Positions 24,645 to 33,293 of a DNA stretch of 64,000 bases are shown piece by piece. The DNA comes from CAZKTO01 sp964555685. Its GTDB lineage: Bacteria > Chloroflexota > Dehalococcoidia > SHYB01. How positions within the stretch are numbered: position 1 is the first letter of the stretch; every line of letters begins with the position of its first letter. The position numbers were made by a program, and so were the translations under genes. The stretch is taken from NCBI GenBank assembly GCA_964555685.1, contig CAZKTO010000007.1, forward strand, positions 3,089-67,088, read 5' to 3'. The notes beneath the pieces are model-generated. The model ran no database searches. It was given only the letters and a program-made list of their open reading frames with translations, and was not told the DNA's origin.

Positions 24645-25763
24645 ATGCCCAAGCTCAACGTCATCTCGTCCGACTCCCACGTCGTCGAGCCGCCCGATCT
24701 CTGGACGCGGCTCATCGACCCCAGGTTCCGCGACCGCGCGCCCCGGCTTGTCCGGGGCAAGGACTGCGACGTCTACTGGTGCGACGGCGCCACCCTCGTC
24801 GAGGTGGCCATGATGTCCTCGGGTGGCAAGACGGCCGAGCAGGTGGACGTCGACCGGGCCCGCTGGGACGAGGAGGTCCGCCCCGGCGGCTACGACCCCA
24901 AGGCCCGCCTGGCCGACATGGCCCTCGACGGTCTCGACGCCGAGGTCCTCTACCCCACCGTCGCGCTCCGCATGTGGAGCGTCCCGGACCTCGCCTACCG
25001 CAAGGCCTGCTTCGAGGCCTACAATCGCTGGATGGCCGAGGAGTACGTGGCGCCCTATCGCGACATCCTCAAGGGCATCGCCCTCATTACCGTCGATGAT
25101 GTGGCCTGGTCGGTCCGGGAGCTCCATCGCGCCAAGGACCGGGGCCTCTCCGGCGCCTGCATCGACATCGCTCCCAAGGACCGCCGCTTCCAGACCCAGG
25201 AGCTCGACCCCGTCTGGGCCGCCGCCGAGGAGATGGACCTGCCCATCACCCTGCACCTGGCCACCATGAAGGACCCCATGGTGCTCCAGACGCCGCCCGA
25301 CACCATCGACATGAGCATGGCCGTCATCTGGAACATCGGCACCCTGATCTACAGCGGCGTCTTCATGCGCTTCCCCAAACTGAAAGTCATCTCCGCCGAG
25401 AACGACGGCGGCTGGGCCGTCTACTACCTGCCCCGCATGGACATGAACGTGGGCGATCTCCAGCGCGTCACCAAAAATCTCGGCGGCATCGACTACCAGC
25501 TTCGCCACGGCTCCATGAAGCCCAGCGAGTACTTCCGCCGCAACGTCTTCCTCTCCTTCCAGCGCGACCGCACCGCCGTCGTTCACCGGCATGAGATCGG
25601 CGTCGAGAACATCATGTGGGGCGCCGACTACCCGCACATGGAGGGGACGTGGCCCAACTCCCGCAAGACCTTCGAGTGGCTCTTCGCCGGCGTGCCCGAG
25701 TCAGACCGGCGCAAGATCATCCGCGATAACGTCGCCCGCCTCTACCACTTCGAGGGGGAGTGA
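24645..25763 (+). CDS. Amidohydrolase-2 family metal-dependent hydrolase
   Basis: A 372-residue TIM-barrel hydrolase/decarboxylase. Seen: VISSDSHVVEPPDLW with the metal Asp-x-His, the DxARWDEEVRPGGYDPKARLADM insertion typical of this subgroup, LHLATMKDPM with the ligand His, KLKVISAENDGGWAVYYLPRMD and the C-terminal MWGADYPHMEGTWPNS with Asp and His. Of two adjacent ATGs the second (24645) has the better spacing to AGGAGGT. It closes the plus-strand set. An R2-type hairpin at 24740-24758 is translated within the N-terminal region (RAPRLVRGK). Confidence 0.9.
   Translation: MPKLNVISSDSHVVEPPDLWTRLIDPRFRDRAPRLVRGKDCDVYWCDGATLVEVAMMSSGGKTAEQVDVDRARWDEEVRPGGYDPKARLADMALDGLDAEVLYPTVALRMWSVPDLAYRKACFEAYNRWMAEEYVAPYRDILKGIALITVDDVAWSVRELHRAKDRGLSGACIDIAPKDRRFQTQELDPVWAAAEEMDLPITLHLATMKDPMVLQTPPDTIDMSMAVIWNIGTLIYSGVFMRFPKLKVISAENDGGWAVYYLPRMDMNVGDLQRVTKNLGGIDYQLRHGSMKPSEYFRRNVFLSFQRDRTAVVHRHEIGVENIMWGADYPHMEGTWPNSRKTFEWLFAGVPESDRRKIIRDNVARLYHFEGE
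24740..24758. repeat. R2-like hairpin within the amidohydrolase gene
   Basis: GCCCCGGCTTGTCCGGGGC, an inverted repeat in frame near the 5' end of the gene. Confidence 0.6.
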
Positions 25764-25937
25764 GGGTGGCGCCAGAAGCCCGCTTTTGGTGAGCCGGTGG
25801 AACCATGGGGCGCGCAATACCTGCGGGCAACAAGTCATTGGCTAGGTTGAGGAGGGTTGAGGTGGACCCACTCACCGCGAGACAGTGGAAGCCATAGGGG
25901 CAACCATGCAACCCCAATCTGCAATGAATCCTGTCGT

Positions 25938-26513
25938 TCACTGGCCGTGAAGTTTGCTATGCCATTCCTTGGAGGTTTGCCTAAGAGCCGCCATCTTCTC
26001 GGAATCCTTGCGTACTCTGTCAAACAATTCCTCAAACTGAGGCTTTCCAAGTTTGTGGGCCTGTACGTGGCACCATTCGCAAACTAGGCGGAGGTTCTCC
26101 GGGGAATTGTTGGCATGGTTCCAGTCTGCATGGTGTACCTCTAACGCCGGATTGCCACACAGGAAGCAGCTGCCTTTAATGCGTTTCACTTTACGAAGTT
26201 CCCTAGGCATACGGCTAGAGTCGTATTCGTCCTCCACTTGAGCGATGCTCCTGCATTCCAACTCGCAACCGGGACAGTCCGTAATGCCCTCTGGGACCCT
26301 GGCGTCCTGCCCGTTCTCTTTGCATACCGAGCATTCACGTAGAACTAGGGCCTCTCTTACATCTATCGCAATCCCACAGAGAGGGTGGACGAGCTTATAC
26401 TCCTGGTGGCACCTGGGACACCTAAGCCAGACGCGGAGGCTCGCCTGAGGGAAAGCTGTCCACTTGCCCTTTGGAGTGAATTGGCGCTTTACCTTGAACT
26501 TCGGGCGGTTCAC
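25938..26513 (-). CDS. HNH endonuclease family protein
   Basis: A 191-residue protein with several zinc-binding Cys pairs (CPRC, CSVC, CPGC, CFLC) and a C-terminal HNH motif: LEVHHADWNHANNSPENLRLVC and CEWCH (about residues 125-150), with the His-His, Asn and His expected for metal and catalysis. The N-terminal half has its own Cys-rich knuckles (CPRCHQEY). The gene stands alone in an AT-richer stretch between an amidohydrolase and the transporter ATPase. HNH genes of this kind are common in phage, plasmids and mobile introns; whether this one is mobile is not shown by flanking repeats. Confidence 0.8.
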   Translation of the reverse strand: MNRPKFKVKRQFTPKGKWTAFPQASLRVWLRCPRCHQEYKLVHPLCGIAIDVREALVLRECSVCKENGQDARVPEGITDCPGCELECRSIAQVEDEYDSSRMPRELRKVKRIKGSCFLCGNPALEVHHADWNHANNSPENLRLVCEWCHVQAHKLGKPQFEELFDRVRKDSEKMAALRQTSKEWHSKLHGQ

Positions 26514-26898
26514 GTCACCAGCATCCCCAAACTATCAACACAACGATAGCCAGAAGGGGTTGCGGAGGCAAGAGTTAGGGGTGGCCGAGTTGGAGTTCGT
26601 CAGACGGGCTATCAGACAGTAATGATCTCTCCACGGGCTGGACTCGAACCTCACGTCCCTCAACGTTGACCGGTTTGATGCTGCCACGCAGTCCCCAGTC
26701 CCGCTCAAGGGTGCCCCAACACCCTTAGGGCGTCCAATACCTGCGAAGCTGGGCATGGTGGCCAGACAAAGCTGCGTGTATGCCGAGCTTATGCAACCAC
26801 GAGCGGGCCCATTGCGGGGCAAGGAGTGCCCCGTGCGCGCTGAGCTTGCCGAAGGGCTCAGAGTGACAAACGAGATACGTGCTGCGTGACCGGCGAGG
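26514..26898. other. 385-bp AT-richer gap downstream of the transporter ATPase
   Basis: No convincing gene. A minus-strand frame of 95 codons shows no recognisable family. GGACTCGAACC near 26640 looks like a tRNA T-loop in reverse, but the T-stem does not pair. The right end has CTGAGC-N9-GGCTCAG (26840-26862 region), a repeat motif also present in unit A at 2821-2850 and near 56465-56530. CAATACCTGCG occurs both here (near 26735) and near 25815, on the other side of the HNH gene. Confidence 0.5.
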
Positions 26899-27918
26899 TC
26901 ATGCCCTCGCCGCCCCCTTCGGCTCGTGCAGATAGCACGCCACCCAGTGCCCTGGCTGCACCTCCCGCAGCGACGGGACCGCAGTCTCGCATACGCCGCG
27001 CATGACCTGCGGGCACCGCGGATGGAACGCGCACCCCGAGGGTAGCGCCGTCGGGCTCGGCGGCTCCCCGGGCACCACCGCCCGCTCCCGGTGGCGGTTC
27101 GCCGGGTCCGGCTCCGGCACCGCCTCGATCAGCGCCTGCGTGTACGGGTGGAGCGGCCGCCCGATCACCTCCGCCGGCGGCCCCATCTCGACGATGCGCC
27201 CCAGGTACATCACCGCTACCCGGTCCGAGAAGTGCGCCGCGCTGGCGATATCGTGCGTGATGTACAGGAAGGCGATGCTGTACCGCCGCTGGAGATCGCG
27301 CAGGAGCGCCAGCACCTCCGCCCGGCTCGAGGCGTCGATCATGGACACGGGCTCGTCCGCGACGATGTAGCCGGGCTGGAGCACCAGCGCCCGCGCGATG
27401 CCCACCCGCTGGCGCTGCCCGCCCGAGAGCGTGTGCGGGTACTTCCCAAGGAACGCCTCCGCCGGGGTCAGGCGCACGTCCTCGAGAGCCTGGCGCACCC
27501 TGGCCATCCGCTCGTCGCGGCCTCCCGCGCCGTGGATGACCAGCGGCTCCTCCACGATCTGCCCCACGGTCATGTAGGCGTTGATGCTGGAGTAGGGGTC
27601 CTGGAAGACCGCCTGCGCGCGGCGGCGGAAGCCCTTGAGCTTGGCCTCGTCCGTATCGGTGATCTCCTGCCCGTCGAACCGGACCCGCCCTGCCACCGGC
27701 CGCACCAGCCGCAGCGAGACCCGCCCCAGCGTCGTCTTTCCGCTGCCCGATTCACCCACCAGGGCCACCGTCTCGCCCCGCCGCAGCGAGAGCGACACGC
27801 CGTTCACGGCCCGCACCGTCACGCGGCCCAGGAGCCCCTTCCGCGCGTAGAAATGCACCTCCACCCCGTCCATCTCGACAAGAGGGGGTGGGGCGGAGTC
27901 AGGACGAGGGGGCTCCAT
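26899..27918 (-). CDS. ABC transporter ATP-binding protein, oligopeptide OppF/DppF type
   Basis: A 339-residue cytoplasmic ATPase of a peptide-type importer. Seen: Walker A GESGSGKTT (about residues 56-64), Q-loop VFQDPYSSIN, signature LSGGQRQRVGIARAL, Walker B YIVADEPVS and the switch His in YITHD, followed by the oligopeptide C-terminal extension with RCPQ and the Cys-rich CAFHPRCPQVMRGVC (iron-sulfur-type cysteines). Upstream and divergent is a solute-binding protein at 28041. The OppD-type ATPase is on the same strand beyond that gene, so the binding protein appears to have been placed between the two ATPases. Confidence 0.93.
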   Translation of the reverse strand: MEPPRPDSAPPPLVEMDGVEVHFYARKGLLGRVTVRAVNGVSLSLRRGETVALVGESGSGKTTLGRVSLRLVRPVAGRVRFDGQEITDTDEAKLKGFRRRAQAVFQDPYSSINAYMTVGQIVEEPLVIHGAGGRDERMARVRQALEDVRLTPAEAFLGKYPHTLSGGQRQRVGIARALVLQPGYIVADEPVSMIDASSRAEVLALLRDLQRRYSIAFLYITHDIASAAHFSDRVAVMYLGRIVEMGPPAEVIGRPLHPYTQALIEAVPEPDPANRHRERAVVPGEPPSPTALPSGCAFHPRCPQVMRGVCETAVPSLREVQPGHWVACYLHEPKGAARA

Positions 27919-27988
27919 ATGGGCGGCGCGCCTTCCCGCGGGCTGCCGGGTTCCTTCCTGGCCGGGTGGCCACCCGCGGGAAACCTAT

Positions 27989-28007
27989 GATAGCATCGAT
28001 GCGTATC
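27989..28007. promoter_or_regulatory. Near-palindrome in the divergent ATPase / binding-protein gap
   Basis: GATAGCATCGATGCGTATC: a perfect 10-base core GCATCGATGC with GATA/TATC arms, 34 bases upstream of the binding-protein GTG. A candidate operator only. Confidence 0.3.
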
Positions 28008-28040
28008 ACTACACGGTAGCATCATCGCCCCAGGGAGCAC

Positions 28041-30602
28041 GTGTTGGCCCACCACCCCCGCCAGCCCATCGGCCTCGCCCTCGTCGTCCTCGCCATCGTG
28101 GCGCTCCTCGCCGGCTGCACGTCCGCCCCGGCCGCGGCCAAGGCGCCCACCCTCCGCATCGATGCGCCTCGGGAGGGAGCGGCGGTTACCGAAGCGGAGG
28201 TCGCCGTCAAGGTCGAGGCGGCCAACGCCCCCAAGGGCAGCCAGTTTCACTACCAGGTCGATGGCATATCCGTCCTCAAGCTGGCCAGGACGCAGATCAA
28301 GATCGCTGGTCTGGGCGCGGGGCAGCACACCGTCTCCGTCGAGCTGCTGGGCCGCGACGGCGCCGCCATCGCGCCGCCCGTCCGGGCCTCCGTGACGTTT
28401 CAGTACAGCCCGGCGAGACCCGGCGCCAAGGCCAGCAAGGACGCTATCGTCGTCCCCACAGCGACGCCCATACCTCCCACGCCCACGCCGCGGCCCACGC
28501 CCACCCCCTTCCCGACCCTCACCCCCACGCCTGCGCCTACGCCTACCCCCACCCCGCGCCCAACGCCCACCACCCGGCCCCCCACCCCCACACCTACCGC
28601 GCCGCCCGTCCCCACGCCCGAGCCCCTGGGCGCCCTGGTCACCCACACGGACGACACCTTCGGCTGGAGCGTCGACTATCCGGAGAAGTGGTTGCCCCGC
28701 CCGGGCGACCTCTCCCAGGGCGAGTTCCTGTTCGCCGCCGCCGGCGAGATCGGCTTCCCCAGGCTCCTCGTTGACCTGGAGTTCGCGGTCAAGCTCGGGA
28801 CCGTCAAGGAAGCGGCCGAGACCGCCCTGGAAAGCATCCGCCGCAACGTCGCGGGTCTGCGAGTCCTCGCTGAGGAAACCGTCCGCCTGGACGCCACCAC
28901 CCAGGCCTACGAGTACGCCCTGGACCTTCCCTCGGACGAGCTCCCCCTGCGCGGCAAGATGCTCGTCGTCCCTCGTGGCAGCCAGGTCTTCCTCGCCTTC
29001 GCCCAGACCATCCGCTCCGACTACGAGGCGCGCCTGCCCGACCTGGACCGCATGGTTCGCAGCTTCCGCCTCCGCGAGCCCAAGCCCTTCGGCGCTCCCC
29101 GCAGCTCCTCCTTGACGATCGTCGAGGGCTCCCCATCCACCCTCGATCCCCCCCTCATCGGCGACATCGGCGCCTATCAGTACGCCGTCCAGATCTTCAG
29201 CGGCCTCGTGGGGCTCAGCCGCGATCTCAAGGTCGTTCCCGATCTGGCCTCTCGGTGGGAGGTCCAGGCGAACGGCACGACCTACCTCTTCCACCTGCGC
29301 CCCGGCATCAAGTTCCACAGCGGCAGGGCGGTGACCGCCCGGGACGTCAAATACTCCCTCGACCGGGCGGCGAGCCCAGCCCTGGCCTCTCGCGTCACGG
29401 GCATCTACCTGGACGACATCGCCGGCTTCGCCGAGCGCAGGGCCGGCCTCGCCAACGAGGTCGCCGGCGTCACCGTGGTGAACGATACGACGGTCCAGAT
29501 TCGCCTGAAGCAGCCCGTCCCCTTCTTCCTGGCCAAGCTCACGCACCCCTCGGCCTTCGTCCTCAATCGCGAGAACGTCGAGGGGCGCGGGCCCGCCTGG
29601 TTCCTCCAGCCCGATGGCGCTGGCCCCTTCAAGGTCAAGGGCTGGGACCCCGGCGTCGTCATGGTCCTCGAGCGCAACAAGGACCACTGGGACTACGAGC
29701 GGAACAAGAACAACGTGGAGAACGTCATCATCTGGAACATCGGCGGCAGCTCCCGCGTCATGTATGAGGCCGGCGACGTCGACATCGCCGAGATCGGCGG
29801 CGCCGACGTCAAGCCCATCCAGGACCAGGCTCACGCGCTCAACAAGCAGCTCCGGATCGTCCCCGAGCTGAGCGTCACCTACATCGGCTTCAACCTGCGG
29901 CAGGCGCCCATGGACGACGTCCGGGCCCGGCGCGCCCTGGGCCTCGCCATCGACCGCGACAAGCTCATCGCCGATACCCAGTCGGACACCGTCGAGAAGG
30001 CGCGCGGGTTCCTGCCCGTCGGCATGGAAGGCTACAACACTGGCCTCGCCCCCACGGCCTTCGACGCCAAGGCCGCCAAGGCCCTGTGGGATAGCGTGCT
30101 CACCGAGAAGAACCTCAAGCTGGACAAGATCGTCTTTCAGGTCGATGGCATCTTCATCTCAAGTCTCCACCGCCAGCTCGCCGACATGTGGAAGGCCGCT
30201 CTGGGCGTCGAGGTCGAGTTCCAGGGCAGTCTTAATGACGACCGGGCCGCGGCCCTCGAGCAGACCGGGGCCCACCTCTTCCTCTTCGGATGGATCGCCG
30301 ACTACCCAGACCCCCAGAACTTCGTGGACGTGCTCTTCCACAGCCAGGCGATCAACAACGTGGGACGCTACAAGAACGCGGCGGTGGACCTGATCCTGGA
30401 GGAGGCCCGGGTGCAGCAAGACGCGATCAAGCGGGTCGATGCCTACCGGAACGCCGACTCGCTCCTGCTTCAAGACGCCGCGGCGATCCCCCTGTGGTAC
30501 TCCCGGAGCTATCAGCTGGTGAAGCCGTACGTGCAGGGTTACACCCTGAACGCCCAGCGCGTGCCGGACTACGTCAGCGTGCGCCTGGTCCGGCAGGTAT
30601 AG
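28041..30602 (+). CDS. Multidomain solute-binding lipoprotein (Ig-like, PT linker, PsbP-like, SBP family 5)
   Basis: 853 residues, about 300 longer than usual. Order: signal with lipobox LLAGC (Cys26); a beta-sandwich (residues about 35-125, VEAANAPKGSQFHYQVDG, HTVSVELLGRDG); a Pro-Thr linker (about 140-195); a PsbP-like domain (about 203-350: HTDDTFGWSVDYPEKWLP, FAQTIRSDYEARLPDLDRM); then SBP_bac_5 (SLTIVEGSPSTLDPPLIGD, FHLRPGIKFHSGRAVTARDV, GAGPFKVKGW, ARRALGLAIDRDKLI). GTG start with AGGGA before it. Probably the receptor for the adjacent peptide-type importer; ligand unknown. Confidence 0.9.
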   Translation: MLAHHPRQPIGLALVVLAIVALLAGCTSAPAAAKAPTLRIDAPREGAAVTEAEVAVKVEAANAPKGSQFHYQVDGISVLKLARTQIKIAGLGAGQHTVSVELLGRDGAAIAPPVRASVTFQYSPARPGAKASKDAIVVPTATPIPPTPTPRPTPTPFPTLTPTPAPTPTPTPRPTPTTRPPTPTPTAPPVPTPEPLGALVTHTDDTFGWSVDYPEKWLPRPGDLSQGEFLFAAAGEIGFPRLLVDLEFAVKLGTVKEAAETALESIRRNVAGLRVLAEETVRLDATTQAYEYALDLPSDELPLRGKMLVVPRGSQVFLAFAQTIRSDYEARLPDLDRMVRSFRLREPKPFGAPRSSSLTIVEGSPSTLDPPLIGDIGAYQYAVQIFSGLVGLSRDLKVVPDLASRWEVQANGTTYLFHLRPGIKFHSGRAVTARDVKYSLDRAASPALASRVTGIYLDDIAGFAERRAGLANEVAGVTVVNDTTVQIRLKQPVPFFLAKLTHPSAFVLNRENVEGRGPAWFLQPDGAGPFKVKGWDPGVVMVLERNKDHWDYERNKNNVENVIIWNIGGSSRVMYEAGDVDIAEIGGADVKPIQDQAHALNKQLRIVPELSVTYIGFNLRQAPMDDVRARRALGLAIDRDKLIADTQSDTVEKARGFLPVGMEGYNTGLAPTAFDAKAAKALWDSVLTEKNLKLDKIVFQVDGIFISSLHRQLADMWKAALGVEVEFQGSLNDDRAAALEQTGAHLFLFGWIADYPDPQNFVDVLFHSQAINNVGRYKNAAVDLILEEARVQQDAIKRVDAYRNADSLLLQDAAAIPLWYSRSYQLVKPYVQGYTLNAQRVPDYVSVRLVRQV

Positions 30603-30639
30603 CGGCGCGCCGATCCGCGTCATCTGCGGGTTGCGCTAA

Positions 30640-30841
30640 GAAGCTATCTGGCTCTGTTGAAACCACTCGCGCCGCGTGTGTTTGTTTGTCATTCCGAGGA
30701 GTTCCGATGCCATCGGGACGACGAGGAATCTATCGTCTCACAGCGTTAGCGCCGCTTCTCAGCGAGGCGATAGATTCCTCGCTTCGCTCGGAATGACACA
30801 AAAACCTATCCCACATGATTTCAACAGAGCGAGATAGTTCC
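30640..30841. repeat. 202-bp MITE-like nested palindrome
   Basis: Outer imperfect 23-bp inverted repeat: CTATCTGGCTCTGTTGAAA (within 30640-30662) and TTTCAACAGAGCGAGATAG (within 30819-30841). Inner perfect 11-bp pair GTCATTCCGAG (30689-30699) / CTCGGAATGAC (30787-30797), and a central palindromic region GAGGAATCTATCG...CGATAGATTCCTC. The whole 30603-30840 gap is non-coding. The right end overlaps the stop codon of the OppD-type ATPase gene. Confidence 0.8.
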
Positions 30842-31860
30842 TAAGACCCCTCTGCCCCTTGCTCCCTGTCCTTCGTCCCCTCGTACAGCCAGCACCTGGC
30901 GTACTGCCCCTCGCCGACGCGGAAGGCCGGCGGCGAGCGCTGCGCACACGGCGCGAACGCCCGTGGGCACCGGGGATGGAAGCGGCAGCCCGGTGGCGGC
31001 TCCACGAGATCGGGCGGCGCGCCGTGCAGGAACTCCGGCTGCGCCTCGCCCCTGAGCCGCGGGATGCTCCCAATGAGCTTCTGCGTGTACGGGTGCTGCG
31101 GCCGCGGGATCACGTCGTCGGCGCTGCCCCACTCCACGTGCTCGCCGCCGTACGCCACCACGATGCGGTCGCAGAGGTCGCTGGCGAGGGCTATGTCGTG
31201 CGTGATGAACAGCATCGCCAGGCCCGCCTCTCGCTTCAGGCGCTTGAGCAGGTTCATCACCTGCGCCTGCACGCTCACGTCCAGGGCCGATGTCGGCTCG
31301 TCCAGGATCAGGATGCGGGGCTCCATCACCAGCGCCATGGCGATCCCCACCCGCTGCTTCATCCCCCCGCTCAGCTCGTGCGGGTAGCGTTGCGCCACCT
31401 CCTGCGGCAAGCCCACCCGCTCCAGCAGCGCCTCCGCCCGCCGCAGCGCCTCCGCCTTCTTGACGTTCGGCTCCAGGAGCAGACGCTCGGCCACCTGGAA
31501 GCCCACCCGCAGCACCGGATTGAGCGTGTGCATCGCCCCCTGCGCCACCAGGGCGATGATGCGCCAGCGGACCTCCCGCCGGAACCGCTCCAGCGGGAGG
31601 GCCATCAGGTCGCGCCCCTCGAACAGGACCTGGCCATCGAAGCGCGCGACGTTATCGGGCAGCAGGCGCATGATGGCCGAGGCCAGGCTCGTCTTGCCGC
31701 TCCCCGACTCGCCGACGACGCCCAGGGCCTCGCCCGGCCCCTCGATGCGGAAGCTGACGCCATCGACGGCGCGCACGGGCCCCCGGGGCGTCGCGTAGTG
31801 GAGGGTCAGGTTGCGGACGTCAAGGAGGGGCGTGGGGCGTGCGGGCTCAGGCGGGCTCAT
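30841..31860 (-). CDS. ABC transporter ATP-binding protein, oligopeptide OppD/DppD type
   Basis: A 339-residue ATPase. Seen: Walker A GESGSGKTS (about residues 49-57), LVAQGAMHTLNPVLRVGFQ in the Q-loop region, signature ELSGGMKQRVGIAMAL, Walker B ILILDEPTSALD, switch His in FITHDIAL, and the C-terminal oligopeptide domain with GCRFHPRCP. Its ATG overlaps the permease stop by four bases (ATGA), so it is translated with the permeases. The stop codon coincides with the end of the MITE-like element at 30640-30841, so transcription to the OppF gene across the intervening divergent gene is doubtful. Confidence 0.93.
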   Translation of the reverse strand: MSPPEPARPTPLLDVRNLTLHYATPRGPVRAVDGVSFRIEGPGEALGVVGESGSGKTSLASAIMRLLPDNVARFDGQVLFEGRDLMALPLERFRREVRWRIIALVAQGAMHTLNPVLRVGFQVAERLLLEPNVKKAEALRRAEALLERVGLPQEVAQRYPHELSGGMKQRVGIAMALVMEPRILILDEPTSALDVSVQAQVMNLLKRLKREAGLAMLFITHDIALASDLCDRIVVAYGGEHVEWGSADDVIPRPQHPYTQKLIGSIPRLRGEAQPEFLHGAPPDLVEPPPGCRFHPRCPRAFAPCAQRSPPAFRVGEGQYARCWLYEGTKDREQGAEGS

Positions 31861-33293
31861 CGCACCCTTCTCAGCCGCGGGTTGACCACCGGCTCCATCC
31901 CCAGCGAGAGGAACATGAACGTGAGGGCCGTGATGATGATGAGGACGCCCGGCGGGATCACCCACCACCAGTAGCCCAGGTAGACGGCGCCCGTCCGAAA
32001 GCCGCTCTCCAGGATCTGGCCCCATGTCGGGATCGAGGGATCGCCCAGGCCCAGGAAGCTCAGGCCGGCCTCCGCCAGGATCGCCGCCGGCGCGAAGAAG
32101 ATCATCTGGGCGATGACGAAGGGCGCTATCTGCGGGAAGATGTGCCGCGCCATGATCCGCCATCGCGACGCCCCCAGCGTCACGGCCGACTCCACCAGCT
32201 GCCCCGACCGCACCTGGAGCACCATCGAGCGGACGAGGATCGTCAGGCCCGGCCAGCTAAAGGCCACGAGGAACAGGATGATGAGGGAGAGGTTGGAGCC
32301 CACGACGAAGACGAAGAAGATGAGCAGCGGCAGCAGCGGCACGTTGTTCACGATATCGGCCAGGCGCTGGATCACCATGTCCGTGGCGCCGCCCGTGTAG
32401 CCGCTGATGATCCCCAGCGACGCGCCGATGGCCGTCGTCATGACGGAGGCCACGATGCCGATGATCAGCGCCACCGGCAGCCCGAAGAGCAGCCCCGAGG
32501 CGAGGTCTCGCCCGACGGCGTCCGTCCCCATGAGGCCGTACACGGACCCGCCGGCGACGAGCTGGACCGGCCCCACCTCGTCGTGCGCGTCGTTCAGGGT
32601 GGCGGTCAGGCGGAACTCGTAGCGGCCGGGCAGGATGCGCAGGCCCTCGGGCGCGGCCGGGTCCGGAACGCCGAAGAGCGCCCGGGCCGCCGCCACGCGC
32701 AGCGTCTCCCGCGAAACGTCCGCCCCATAGACGTCGCGGAAGAGGTCGCCCAGAGCCGCCGCGACGGACGGGTCGTTGGTGAGCGCCACGCGGAAGGGCT
32801 CGTCGTGGAAGCGCCGGTAGGGTGCGCCCTCGTCCGGGCGCGGGCCCCGCACCCCCTCCCGGAGCAGCACGGCCTCCGTCCCATCGGGCCGCGTCACGCC
32901 GATGGTCAAGACCGGCGGCCGGCCCTGGAACGTGATGCCGGAGACGGCCAGGCTCGTGAAGGTCGGCGGCTTGTCGTACGTGAAGTCGAGGGGCAGGCGG
33001 TAGGTCCGGTCCTCCCCCGCCCCCGATGGCTGCACCTCCGCCGGCTGCTGGGCCCGCACCTTCGAGTGGCGCACCCGGTCCGAGCCGGGGAAGAGGTTCG
33101 CCCACGATGGCGGCGCGGCCTTGGGGTTGTCGGCCCACCGCGCGGGGTCGGACCACTCCCTCCGGCCCCAGTCCAGCGGGAAGCGGGCCAGGGCGTAGAC
33201 TGAGAGGGCCACGAGCACCACGAGCAGGGCGACGCCCGCCTTCCCCGGGAACGAGGCCAGCAGCTCGCGCAGCACGCCGCGACCGTCCGTCAC
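31857..33293 (-). CDS. ABC transporter permease (OppC/DppC type) with large extracytoplasmic insertion
   Basis: 478 residues against about 300 for a usual OppC. One N-terminal membrane helix (GVALLVVLVALSVYALARF, about 17-35), then about 220 residues of non-membrane sequence (RTYRLPLDFTYDKPP, RYEFRLTATLNDAHDEVGP), then the permease core: GTDAVGRDLASGLLFGLPVA, LIIGIVASVMTTAIGASLGI, the EAA-type loop ESAVTLGASRWRIMARHIFP and AGLSFLGLGDPSIPTWG. GTG start; GTGA overlaps the OppB stop. The insertion, between helix 1 and the core, should face outside and may dock the unusual binding proteins (inference). Confidence 0.9.
   Translation of the reverse strand: MTDGRGVLRELLASFPGKAGVALLVVLVALSVYALARFPLDWGRREWSDPARWADNPKAAPPSWANLFPGSDRVRHSKVRAQQPAEVQPSGAGEDRTYRLPLDFTYDKPPTFTSLAVSGITFQGRPPVLTIGVTRPDGTEAVLLREGVRGPRPDEGAPYRRFHDEPFRVALTNDPSVAAALGDLFRDVYGADVSRETLRVAAARALFGVPDPAAPEGLRILPGRYEFRLTATLNDAHDEVGPVQLVAGGSVYGLMGTDAVGRDLASGLLFGLPVALIIGIVASVMTTAIGASLGIISGYTGGATDMVIQRLADIVNNVPLLPLLIFFVFVVGSNLSLIILFLVAFSWPGLTILVRSMVLQVRSGQLVESAVTLGASRWRIMARHIFPQIAPFVIAQMIFFAPAAILAEAGLSFLGLGDPSIPTWGQILESGFRTGAVYLGYWWWVIPPGVLIIITALTFMFLSLGMEPVVNPRLRRVR

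Noticed and set aside
26635..26665. GGACTCGAACC, resembling a tRNA T-loop on the minus strand.
   Set aside because: The flanking five-base T-stem does not pair and no acceptor or anticodon stem could be built.
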